Source: Pelodera strongyloides (taxonomy: Eukaryota > Nematoda > Chromadorea > Rhabditida > Rhabditidae). Taken from it: a stretch of 64,000 nucleotides of DNA. The stretch lies in contig JAANDG010000467.1 of NCBI GenBank assembly GCA_036852015.1, positions 53,511 to 117,510 on the forward strand, written 5' to 3'. A program made the position numbers and the translations under genes. The notes beneath the pieces are model-generated. The model worked only from the letters and a program-made list of their open reading frames with translations. It was not told the origin of the DNA and ran no database searches. This document shows positions 56,101 through 64,000 of this stretch, piece after piece (the stretch's first letter is position 1; each line of letters opens with the position of its first letter).

Positions 56101-59100
56101 ATGATAAAACTAAGGCGCGAAAACATAAGAACATAAACATATAACCTACATGACAAACTAACTCAAGATGACAACAAAACGAGACACAACATAAAAAAAA
56201 CATACAACTCTCGATTGAAAACTCTAATTAAAGAATGTTGGTTGTGGATTTACATACAATTCCTTATAATCTTCTATTACTTGTACTTATTTGCTTCTAA
56301 GTTTTGACATGAATTGACTCCTGGGGGGAGCTTATTGACATAATCGAATATTCTAGCAAAGAACCAATGCTTGTCACGAAATTTCATACGCGTTTTACGA
56401 ATGACATATCTGTGGGGTCTACAAGGCATACGGGATACTTGCGACTTCAATGTTAAAAATTTCGAGTAATTGAAGGCGAACTGATGTGTTACAATTTTAA
56501 AGAATGTAATGAGATCAGTGCGCCTCCTTCTAACAAAAAGAGGGTCCAATTTCATAACTGACATAGGTGACTCTAGGCCCGCAGGCATGCATTTAAGCAA
56601 ATATGCCCTAGGGCGTGCCCTTCAATTGTAGAAGGCCGGGATAAGGCCACAAACGGGGAAAATGTCGGTCCGAACCTGGGGCGTGCCCGTTACATGGCAC
56701 TTTGCCGTAGCCTTGCATTTTATAAAGCGCGCGAAAATTGGGATTTAAATTTTTGTGAAGCAGCAAGCAGTCATATTTCGCAACCAACACAGACTGCCAT
56801 GCGCAGTATGGCCGAGTGGTCTAAGGCGCTGGTTTGGAGTACGTGTTTAGCTAATGTCGCAAGTTCGATTCCTGTCCGGTGCATTTGTCTTGCAAAGTTC
56901 TAGGTACTTGTATGTTGTGTTTCCTAGTGTAAGTTCGTTGCTGGTTAGCTAGAACGGTGTATATTTCTTTTCTACCCTGTTCAAAATGGCCTGTTTGTGG
57001 CCTCATTTATTATGCCCTCCAAAACTCACAAAAGCCCCAGGGCGTACCCCGGGCACCCTCCAAGGCCGGTAAAAGGCCAGCCCTGTTCCACCGAAAGGGG
57101 CATGCCTTCGGGCCTAGAGTCACCTGAGGAAAGCCTGCAACGATACGAACCACCAATGTTATTACGAGAGCATATAATTTTGGAAAATTGTCGTTGAAGT
57201 CTTTCTAATTGTTTGCATAGTTGAGAAGAGTAATTGGGCGAGATTATTTCTGACCCGTATTCAAGAATAGGGCGAACGTATGTAGTGAAGAGTCTTGAAT
57301 ACGTATCAATTGTAGCATGCGGAAAAACTGACAATAATTGCTTACATCTTCTAATGGCTAATGCTGATTTAACATTCATATGAGTATCGAAAACAAGGTT
57401 TTTATCAACAATAATACCTAGGTCTCTGATAGAGTCTACCGGTGATATCCTCTGATTGTCGATGTAGTACTCGTGTTCGCGGTTTCTGTGGCCAAGGTGG
57501 AGAACATTGATCTTGTCGGGTGCCAAAGGTAGTTGCCAGTCCCGCGCCCACGTGTTAACTGCATCGACAGCCAGTTGGAGATCATCGCCGGGCTTGCCAT
57601 ATATTTTCAAGTCCTCTGCAAAGAGGAAAATGTTAACAGATTCATGGAGGATTTTAGGTAAATCGTTAATGTAAACGAGAAAAAGCAATGGGCCTAATAC
57701 GGTCCCTTGCGGGACACCTGATTTTGGCTGGAATTCGCTTGAAAATTGATTATTGAGCATTACACATGATACACGATTACTAAGAAAATTACGCAGCCAA
57801 TTTATTAACTCTCTAGGAAAACCAAATAATTCACATTTGTGTAAAAGTTTAGAATGGACAACTTTGTCGAATGCTTTACGAAAGTCGAAGTAAACGCAAT
57901 CTATATATTCGTTATTTTTGAGTGATATTTGCCAATCGGATAATACACTTAAAAGTTGTGTAACACAAGATTTTCCTTTAAGGAAGCCAAATTGTTGCGG
58001 TGAAAAGGTACTATTAAAAACAATTCTAATCTTATGTGAAAGGATGGATTCCATAAGTCGGCAAATAGGCGATGTCAATGTTATAGGCCTATAATTTGTG
58101 GGTAATGTTATAGGCCTATAATTTGTGGGTAGTTTTGTTATTTAGGATGAACTACGAGAATCAAAGAATTACCCACCCAAGGTTGTGAGTAAATCGAAAT
58201 ACACCTTATCTGACGTCAGCCCAAAAAGCGAAAAACCGGACCTTCTTGGAATGATTATGAAGAAATTATCAAATACTTTGCAATTACTCAAGAACAAACC
58301 GATCGACAACAGAACGTGAGTGTTTTCGAGAAAACAGTAATACACAGTCAGGATAATACGACTGAAGCTACTTGCCATCAGAAGCATAAACGACGAATAT
58401 ATTTGCTAGTACGGGTATGTATGCTAGAATAAACCTTGACATATATGAGGTCTTCCATCCAGCAATTAAGCCGTGTATAAGTAAAAGCAAAACAGTGACC
58501 ATTGCGGGATCAATCGGCCATCGGACACACTGAATTTTAGTTGGATGGACCGCGTCAAAGAAATCAGGCACATAGGCGAACGGTTGCGAAATAAGAAGGA
58601 ATATCGCGAGGTGATGAGTGATCGAATGAAGATGATCCAGGACGCCGCTAAGTCAATCAACATGGATGTGGATTTGGGACTGCTAGTAAGTTTTTGATAT
58701 TTTTTAAAGTATGGAACAACTGTTCCGATGAAATTTCCAACAAATGAAATTTGTGGGAAGTAGAGGAGAGGTGTAAGGTGTATGTGCGAGAAATATCGGT
58801 ATTTTAAGGTAAAATGTTTTCTTTCCTAACCTTAACCTGAAACCTTTTTAAAGTTTACTGGCATATCTAACAATAAGAAAGCCCTACAATTAGCTAAACA
58901 ATAAGGAAGGACCCACTAACAACTATTTTCATATTGGACAATATTTTTGCCCAGGGCCTCTGGGACGAGGTGGACAACGCCACAGATGCGGAAGAAGCAC
59001 GTCTGCGATCAATTGGATTTGGGGAAGACGAAGAAACAATAAATGAGGGAGTCAAGAAAAAGGAGCTGGAGATCATATCCAGAGCTCCTGTGCAGCTGAT

Positions 59101-62100
59101 GAGAGAGGGTGCGTGTTTAGCATGACTTTCGCTCTGTCTCTTTAGAGTCACCCCTTAATCTTATGGTTTAAACAAAAACCTTCTGCTTCAGGTCTAAGGA
59201 TAGTTATGCAGTTGGCTGGCAAGGACACTAAAGATTTTGACAAGAAAAATATTCGATTCTTCTCTCCAAAAGTATTTGAAGTTGTCCCGGAAAAAGAGAA
59301 TAAAGATACGGTCCGTTTTTGAATTACGAATGAATCATTTTATGTAGAATCTGATCTAGAATCAATGCGGACCAAATGTAATGCTCTTTCGAAATCAGGC
59401 ACATACTGTCATGGTAAAGTTCACCAATATTAACCATAAGTGTTAAGCACGATGATGTAATTGCTGCAAAATTGGTCGTTTGTTTCCGAAACCCACATGC
59501 ATTTTAGTTTATTCAACTTTATTTTACAGCTCAATGTGTTATCACCTCGGTTCTTCTCTATGCACAATCAGTCCGGAGATGTTGTTGAAAAGGTTTGTTT
59601 TGATTAACTTGTATTTTTTATTAAATAATCAATATAGTGCTGTTTTAAGACTTTAACTTACGTGAGCGTGAGCGGGTGTACGGTGTACTAAAATGAGGTA
59701 CAATACATGTCTGTTAGTTTACGCTGTAAACCAATATTCTATCTTAGGTTCTAAGTGCTCCGAACTCTTTCGGATTTAACTCCCTGAACGGTGGAGATCA
59801 ACAAAATTTTCTCAATTTTATTCTTGAAGCCAGTGGCGTGAGCGACATTGTGGAGAAGATGAAAGTAAGATGGCACTTTGAAATTTATCTAGCCTAATAT
59901 CTTTGCGCTTTGTAGAAGACGATATAGGCTTAAACTACCATATGTGCGTTTCATATGGACCGACTGCTATTAGTTGCCCCACATTTCGCCGTATATATGA
60001 TCCGTGGGTGTTAATAGTCGGGATATAATTTTGCAATAGTTTCTGAGTCCATATCGAATGTTTCAGAAAATGGAAAAAGCAGAAGATCGACTATCTGCCA
60101 TCGGCTTGGACACTCGCATGTTTGGTGATCCTGAAATGGCAGAAAAATTGATCAAGAATATGGAAGTGCCAAAGCCGCCAGAGGAAGAAGACGGGCTCAC
60201 GGTCAGTTTACGCCCAACTTTTGACAACTGTCACTATGAATCACATTCACATTCTCCTGTAGAATATTTCAGAAAGCCTCACAGGTCACCGTGTATGTAA
60301 ACCTAATTTTAGGAGTTTGACGAAGAAGAAGGCAGGCAGTTTTTCGAGGAACTTCAGAAGGAGGTCGATGAGACTGATGAAGATGCTGACGGATCTGGAG
60401 AGGGTTCTGGAGAAGAGGACGATGGTGAGTGGCTACGTTAAATATGAATTCTTTCTGAGCTTCCCGCAATAATCAAACGACATACGAGCCAAGTAACATT
60501 CTTGGCCGTTCCAGGCGCTGATGAAGAAGAAGCAGGCAAAACGGCTCCGGTGATGGATAACTCTGATTTCGCAAGCAATTGTACCGACACCGGTTGGGAC
60601 GACATTGAACCATCTGTATATCAGAAACATTGTGGAATGTCAAACCGAACGGAATACAAGAGAAGGTAGTAATGCCACCAAAAATTTCATGTTATTCGAT
60701 ATTGTAGTGAGCGACTTGTCATCCCGTTCCGCGATTGTAATTGAGTAGAATCTGGGGGTGCAGCGGGTACAATCCTAGTTCGATTCAAACATTGGACATC
60801 ATTACAGCTTTGATCAAATGATCGAACTCGTTATAACATTTTTTCAGTTAAAATGATTTAAAGGGACGGGCCCATCAAAATAAACCCATATTTTGCATGT
60901 TTTTATAATTTGTATAAAGGGGGTTTATTATAATATATGTACACTAAATTTCGGCTAGACTTTATCCCGCTGAAATTTTTCGGTGTCGATAAACGCATAA
61001 GTGTACCGTAGAAGACACACAATTGCACCCTTATTTCCTTACCGTGTCTCCCGAGGATACCTCGCTCTGGTTGGGACCCGGGAGACCATCTGTCTATATA
61101 GCCATATTCCCCCGGGACACGCGACAAGAAAATAAAGGTGCAATTGTGTGTCTTCTACGGTACACTTATGCGTTTATCGACACCGAAAAATTTCAGCGGG
61201 ATAAAGTCTAGCCGAAATTTAGTGTACATATATTATAATAAACCCCCTTTATACAAATTATAAAAACATGCAAAATATGGGTTTATTTTGATGGGCCCGT
61301 CCCTTTAAGACACCGATACAAGATCCAAGGACCCAATGGCACCTCACTTTACATGACGCAGGGCAAGATTAAGAAGTTATATGGCAGGGAGACCCTTCTC
61401 AAGGTGCTACTCTTCGAACGATTCCACAAATCAATCACGAAGAGTCAGGTAAAGTTTTGTAACAATTATCATGTAACACTTGTTCGAGGGGGAGAGAGAT
61501 AGTGAGAGATACAAAGAGAGAGAGCAGCACTGCTTGTAGGAACTCTAGTGTCCGTAGTGTAATTATGCAATAGATAGCAATGCTTACAACATAAAACATA
61601 AGTAACTAAAAATGATAACTTCAAGCTCATGGTTATAGCACATCAATGAATGAAGAGATATAATACTCTTTCAGATGGAGGATTTTAAACAATCTGGGAT
61701 TTCGATGCTCACAAAGCGGCAACTAGCTCTCATTTATGGAAAGGGTTCTCCGTTTGCGAACGAAACCGCGTTGGCGGCACTGAAAAATATGACCAAAGTC
61801 CAGGTTGGATACAACATTATTTATTGGTTTTCAGATTTATTGATTATTTGATTATTATATTTATTGATTTTTCAGATTTATTGATTTAAAAAACATAAGA
61901 TTTTTTTGTACAAACTAACTCATGGTTTAGGTGATGTCCGGAGTTGAGGATATTGTACATAAAATGGCCACACTCCCTCCAAAAGACTACAATTTTGAAG
62001 TCAAAAACATCTCAATCAGCGAAAAACAACAGTACACTCAGCCACCAAATGATGTTCGTCTTTCATTGATTGATTAAAGGAGGAGGCCCACGAGAATGAA

Positions 62101-63542
62101 GTGCTCGAATGGTTTCCTTTTATCGAAAGATGATGGTATTAAGTTCCGAAAGGCATGCTTTACAATGCAAAAGCTTTTAACTGGAAGGAGTAAATCAATA
62201 TAAAACTATGAATTCTATCAAAATTTTGGATCGTAAAAAATAGTTGATTTCCATAGTGGGCATGCAAATTTTGTGCTGGCTTGCAAAATGACTTGTAAAT
62301 TTGCATGTTTAGCTTTGAAGTCTACCTTGCATACGGTAGGTTATTTTATTTGACTTTGTGTTCTTAGATTAATTAATTCCTCCAAACTAAAGCGCTGAAC
62401 CTTATAATACTTGTTTTTTGGAAGATAAACCCATTATCTTTCGATAAAAGGAAACTATTTGAGCACTTCATTTTCGTGAGCCTCCTCCTTTAAGGCGTAC
62501 ACAATAGGCCGAAGCTTGTCAGCTGACATTTTCAGCCATAGAGTAAAAATGAAGCAAAAATCCAGTGCCTATGACATGCCGTTTCGACCCTGTTTGTATA
62601 CGAGGATTTTACTGCGGTGGAATCTGATGAATGCGAACAAGATACATTTTTATACTCGGTTTGTGCTAAACCTGTAAACCGCCGATTGGCAGTACTTTGC
62701 ACTCATTACATATATAATATGTATTCATAGGATTTTGTTCCCGTCGGACGTGTTCACAATGAATCGGAACATCGTCGAACAAAACGATGGGTATGTGTTT
62801 GCATATCGTCTTACTGCAGGAAAAACTCCTGGAAAAAATATATTCACCAATTCAGACGAAATGATATTTATGAATTACACTTCCACGTAGTTTTTTACGA
62901 AATATGTACGCAAGCCTTTGAAATATATAATGGTTTACGCATTTATTTAACAAACTGGAAAGGTAATGCTCTTGGAAATTACATATGTAATTTAGGGAAT
63001 TATTGGCACCCCGATTGCTTACACACCTGTGGTTTTGGACCCTGCTTTGGCATCGCAGCCATTCATTCTGTCGCCAATCATCTTTTCTACTATAGTCCTA
63101 TCACCGAACGTATTTGGGGCATTAGGTATATTGCGAAATGTAATATGAAACCTTTTTGTATACCGTCCGTCTATGACCCGATTCTAGTATAAAAAAATCA
63201 TCACCGAAGCTGATTTGGTATCTTTACTCGTAAACAGTTTGTAAACGTCTAAAAATTGTGTTTGAGCTCTACTACGAGTATGCTTGCATGTGTGCGTGCG
63301 TGTATCTGAGAGCGTATATACGGTAGCAAGAAATATTCTAGTATCAGCCAGATAAAACTATCCTAGGATTTTCAAAGATCATTAAAGCATATTGATCTGA
63401 ATACGCAGTTTTCGAAGTTTAGTTCTATGCCCATGGGCGTTTGTGCCAATCATCGCATCGCCAAAATTACTCGGCCCAATTATTTTGTCCACTCCTCTCT
63501 GGACACCTATAATCCTGACACCTCTAGCGTTGGATCCTATCG
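50200..63542 (+). CDS. MLT-10-type moulting protein, 3' end beyond window
   Basis: Secreted protein of the nematode 'Moulting cycle' family (PF04870), whose C. elegans member MLT-10 is needed for shedding the old cuticle. Exons: 50,200-50,319; 50,681-50,757; 51,358-51,421; 54,929-55,022; 55,206-55,681; 58,146-58,315; 58,541-58,685; 58,955-59,108; 59,192-59,310; 59,530-59,592; 59,748-59,864; 60,067-60,201; 60,313-60,424; 60,515-60,665; 61,310-61,448; 61,675-61,803; 61,931-62,053; 62,731-62,790; 62,996-63,125; 63,423-63,542. All phases agree; about 899 residues so far. Signal peptide MLLILSILLQAVVS; a Lys/His-rich basic stretch in exon 5; family core with FFSPKVFEVVPEKE and LNVLSPRFFSMHNQSGD, and QQNFLNFILEASGV; an acidic Glu/Asp stretch in exon 13; a dibasic RRTKRW site; then the start of the hydrophobic LSP/P repeats (FILSPIIFSTIVLSP). 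Exon 20 ends in phase 1, so coding continues past 64,000. Introns are loaded with transposons. Fairly sure of the family; the exact orthologue is unknown. Confidence 0.93.
50770..50946. mobile_element. partial TTAA element (AGGAGGAGGCTCACGAG family)
   Basis: The right end reads GAGCACTTCATTCTCGTGAG CCTCCTCCTTTAA, the complement of the left end at 62,074. The left part is lost. Intron 2 of the moulting gene. Confidence 0.85.
50943..51131. mobile_element. TTAA MITE, AGCGAAATACCGGCCGG family
   Basis: TTAAAGCGAAATACCGACGG ... CCGGCCGGTAGTTCGCCTTAA. Its left TTAA is also the right TTAA of the preceding element. Confidence 0.9.
51128..51298. mobile_element. 171-bp palindromic TTAA MITE, shares TTAA with its neighbour
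   Basis: TTAAAGCGAAATGCTAGCCC to GCTAGCATTTCGCTTTAA; third copy of the 29,297/43,495 family. Its left TTAA is the right TTAA of the 50,943 element. It ends 59 bp before moulting-gene exon 3. Confidence 0.95.
51702..52182. mobile_element. 481-bp hairpin MITE (AGGGATGGGCTCAC), copy 1
   Basis: TTAAAGGGATGGGCTCACTA at the left and its complement GTGAGCCCATCCCTTTAA at the right. The arms are near-perfect complements of about 225 bp with a short loop. Intron 3 of the moulting gene. Confidence 0.96.
52366..52837. mobile_element. 472-bp hairpin MITE (AGGGATGGGCTCAC), copy 2
   Basis: Nearly identical to the copy 184 bp upstream. Its right TTAA is also the left TTAA of the AGGAGGAGG element fragment at 52,834. 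Confidence 0.96.
52834..52880. mobile_element. terminal fragment of the AGGAGGAGGCTCACGAG element
   Basis: TTAAAGGAGGAGGCTCACGA continues GAATGAAGTGCTCAAATGG, then breaks off into satellite DNA. Confidence 0.85.
52890..54010. repeat. tandem satellite with alternating unit types
   Basis: Marker GGGCTATATAAGTTAG (or a variant) at 52,959, 53,151, 53,383, 53,597 and 53,827, so units of 192, 232, 214 and 230 bp. Units alternate between a GAAGCAAACATT form and a GGAGGAAACATTCCTATGC form, i.e. a dimer of about 445 bp. Lies in intron 3 of the moulting gene. Confidence 0.88.
54370..54589. mobile_element. short copy of the 0.6-2.2 kb element
   Basis: Direct fusion of the two end blocks of the 565-2,240 element, including an expanded (CAAA)n run at 54,539-54,564. 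Confidence 0.75.
54605..54875. mobile_element. TTAA element, AGGAGGAGG family, 5' part altered
   Basis: Internal foldback (CCATAGTGGGCATTCAAATG and CATGCCCACTATGG), then the standard right end CTCGTGAGCCTCCTCCTTTAA. It ends 54 bp before moulting-gene exon 4. Confidence 0.85.
56277..56566 (-). pseudogene. LINE ORF2 C-terminal piece
   Basis: The frame MSVMKLDPLFVRRRRTDLIT, then a region with PHRYVIRKTRMKFR and WFFARIFDYVNKLPPGV, is the segment after the RT thumb in CR1/Jockey-like LINEs (SL..RR...DL; N.LP..V). It is separated from the RT by the inserted 557-bp element. Confidence 0.75.
56567..57123. mobile_element. 557-bp TIR element nested in the LINE
   Basis: Ends GTGACTCTAGGCCCGCAGGC and, inverted, GCATGCCTTCGGGCCTAGAG followed by TCAC. 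Subterminal blocks (GGGCGTGCC / GGGCGTACC, AAGGCCGG.AAAAGGCC) also recur. Non-coding, with a tRNA-like sequence inside. Confidence 0.8.
56801..56886 (+). tRNA. tRNA-Leu-like sequence inside the TIR element
   Basis: A box TGGCCGAGTGG with TCTAAGGCGCTGG, the type II tRNA (Leu/Ser) pattern, and B box AGTTCGATTCC. The anticodon arm (CTGGTTTGGAGTACG) does not close, so this is a pseudo-tRNA or promoter module rather than a working gene. Confidence 0.55.
57124..58130 (-). pseudogene. LINE reverse transcriptase with altered active site
   Basis: Reverse transcriptase domain (target-primed reverse transcription in intact elements). About 320 residues open, with FGFLKGKSC, DFRKAFDKVVH, SGVPQGTVLGPLLFLVYIND, then FLFAEDLKIY where active enzymes have F/YADD, GDDLQ and LGHR. 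The first Asp of the catalytic pair reads Glu. Endonuclease missing and the C-terminus split, so inactive. Confidence 0.85.
60858..61308. mobile_element. 451-bp hairpin TTAA MITE (AGGGACGGGCCCATC)
   Basis: TTAAAGGGACGGGCCCATCA and GATGGGCCCGTCCCTTTAA at the ends; arms complementary for about 200 bp (TTTTGCATGTTTTTATAATT and its complement). It ends one base before moulting-gene exon 15. Confidence 0.96.
62074..62493. mobile_element. 420-bp TTAA element (AGGAGGAGGCYCACGAG), full length
   Basis: TTAAAGGAGGAGGCCCACGA and TCGTGAGCCTCCTCCTTTAA at the ends, with the internal block CATAGTGGGCATGCAAATTT shared with 54.65 kb. It begins 21 bases after the donor of moulting-gene exon 17. Confidence 0.95.
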
Positions 63543-63937
63543 GTGAGTGGAAATTTACTCATAATTCATCGGGTCCTTTTCAAGACGCGCATCGTGAAGT
63601 TCTACAGTCAGACGCCATTATTTCGCGGGAAAAAAGGTTAAGGTTAGACCCGTCTTCGCAAGAGATCTGAACTCCGCGCGGGTCCCGCGCCTTAAATACA
63701 CGGCCCGGCTTGCTCTGGGGTTTTGGTTTCAGCTAGTTCACTTTGTGGCCAAGGATAAAAGACAAATAATAAAGATAAAGTGTACCGGGTTATATCAACC
63801 GAATCCGCAGAAACGGTGCACCGGGGTCCGGTTCATTTCTGAAGCCGGACGAACTGGCCTTTACACTTCTCGGAGGCCAATTTTCTCGGGAAGCCGATTT
63901 ATCTCCGCCGGTTTTACCCAGCTACCAACTTTCACAC
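63543..63937. other. start of intron 20 of the moulting gene
   Basis: No further exon of the LSP-repeat type was found before the window end. GC content rises after 63,650. Confidence 0.5.
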
Positions 63938-64000
63938 CTTTGGTGAGGTGAAGGGGTTCCGGGCCGGGCTCGAACCAGCGACCGGTGGCGTGGAACAAGG
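63938..64000 (-). tRNA. tRNA-like 3' half cut by the window edge
   Basis: The minus strand reads CGCTGGTTCGAGCCCGGC: B box GGTTCGAGCCC with a closed five-pair T stem (GCTGG/CCGGC) and seven-base loop, then CCGGAAC as a possible acceptor strand. The 5' half would lie beyond 64,000. It may be a tRNA or a SINE head. Confidence 0.4.

Larger units (their letters stand above)
55850..58135 (-). mobile_element. 5'-truncated non-LTR retrotransposon (LINE)
   Basis: Fills intron 5 of the moulting gene antisense to it. The RT frame opens near 58,130 (NYRPITLTSPICRLMESIL) without any endonuclease; the 3' part reaches about 55,850 in AT-rich DNA. A 26-bp direct duplication (AATTATAGGCCTATAACATT region) marks its 5' end. 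It is interrupted by a TIR element at 56,567-57,123. Confidence 0.8.

Noticed and set aside
57026..57123. C-terminal tail of the 350-residue RT frame
   Set aside because: These codons lie in the inserted TIR element, not in the LINE.
1..64000. CRISPR arrays, operons with ribosome-binding sites, riboswitches
   Set aside because: The genes are intron-rich and eukaryotic; regular repeats seen are satellites or microsatellites without spacers.

Overview
The window is nuclear DNA from a nematode. Four things point there: runs of the nematode telomere hexamer TTAGGC inside introns, short-exon genes with TTTAG or TTTCAG acceptors, and protein families typical of nematodes (an Srt-like chemoreceptor, a tyrosinase carrying ShKT domains, and an MLT-10/'Moulting cycle' protein). 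The sequence is AT-rich and full of short foldback transposons.

Layout: five substantial protein-coding genes can be rebuilt exon by exon with consistent splice phases. (1) 4,968-10,015 (+): 7TM chemoreceptor of Srt type, with rearranged BEL/Pao retroelement pieces in intron 4. (2) 13,302-20,440 (+): long coiled-coil protein of unknown function, 18 exons including a 20-nt microexon. (3) 20,546-25,058 (-): secreted pepsin-family aspartic protease, 9 exons, convergent with gene 2 across a 105-bp gap holding overlapping polyA signals. (4) 25,920-34,985 (-): secreted tyrosinase with four C-terminal ShKT domains, 21 exons. (5) 50,200 to beyond the right edge (+): MLT-10-type moulting protein; 20 exons are visible and the hydrophobic Pro-rich repeat region is cut off by the window end.

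Between genes 4 and 5 (about 35-49 kb) lies a repeat-rich block. It holds an inverted duplication of about 1-2 kb (37.7-39.8 kb against 45.6-46.9 kb), several mutually similar exon-like segments I cannot assign to a known family, tRNA-Leu-like SINE fragments and two minisatellites. The left end (0.5-2.3 kb) is a mobile element whose shortened copy lies at 54.4 kb.

Mobile DNA dominates. At least nineteen MITE-like copies or fragments sit at TTAA targets and begin AGCGAAAT, AGGGAYRGG or AGGAGGAGG; several are near-perfect hairpins of 170-480 bp and some are joined end to end, sharing one TTAA. A 5'-truncated LINE, itself interrupted by a 557-bp TIR element, fills intron 5 of gene 5, and a dimeric satellite fills part of intron 3. 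Genes 4 and 5 plausibly both serve the cuticle, by phenol oxidation/cross-linking and moulting. No prokaryotic features or CRISPR arrays were seen. Gene calls rest on reading frames, splice phase and remembered family motifs; no database search was possible.
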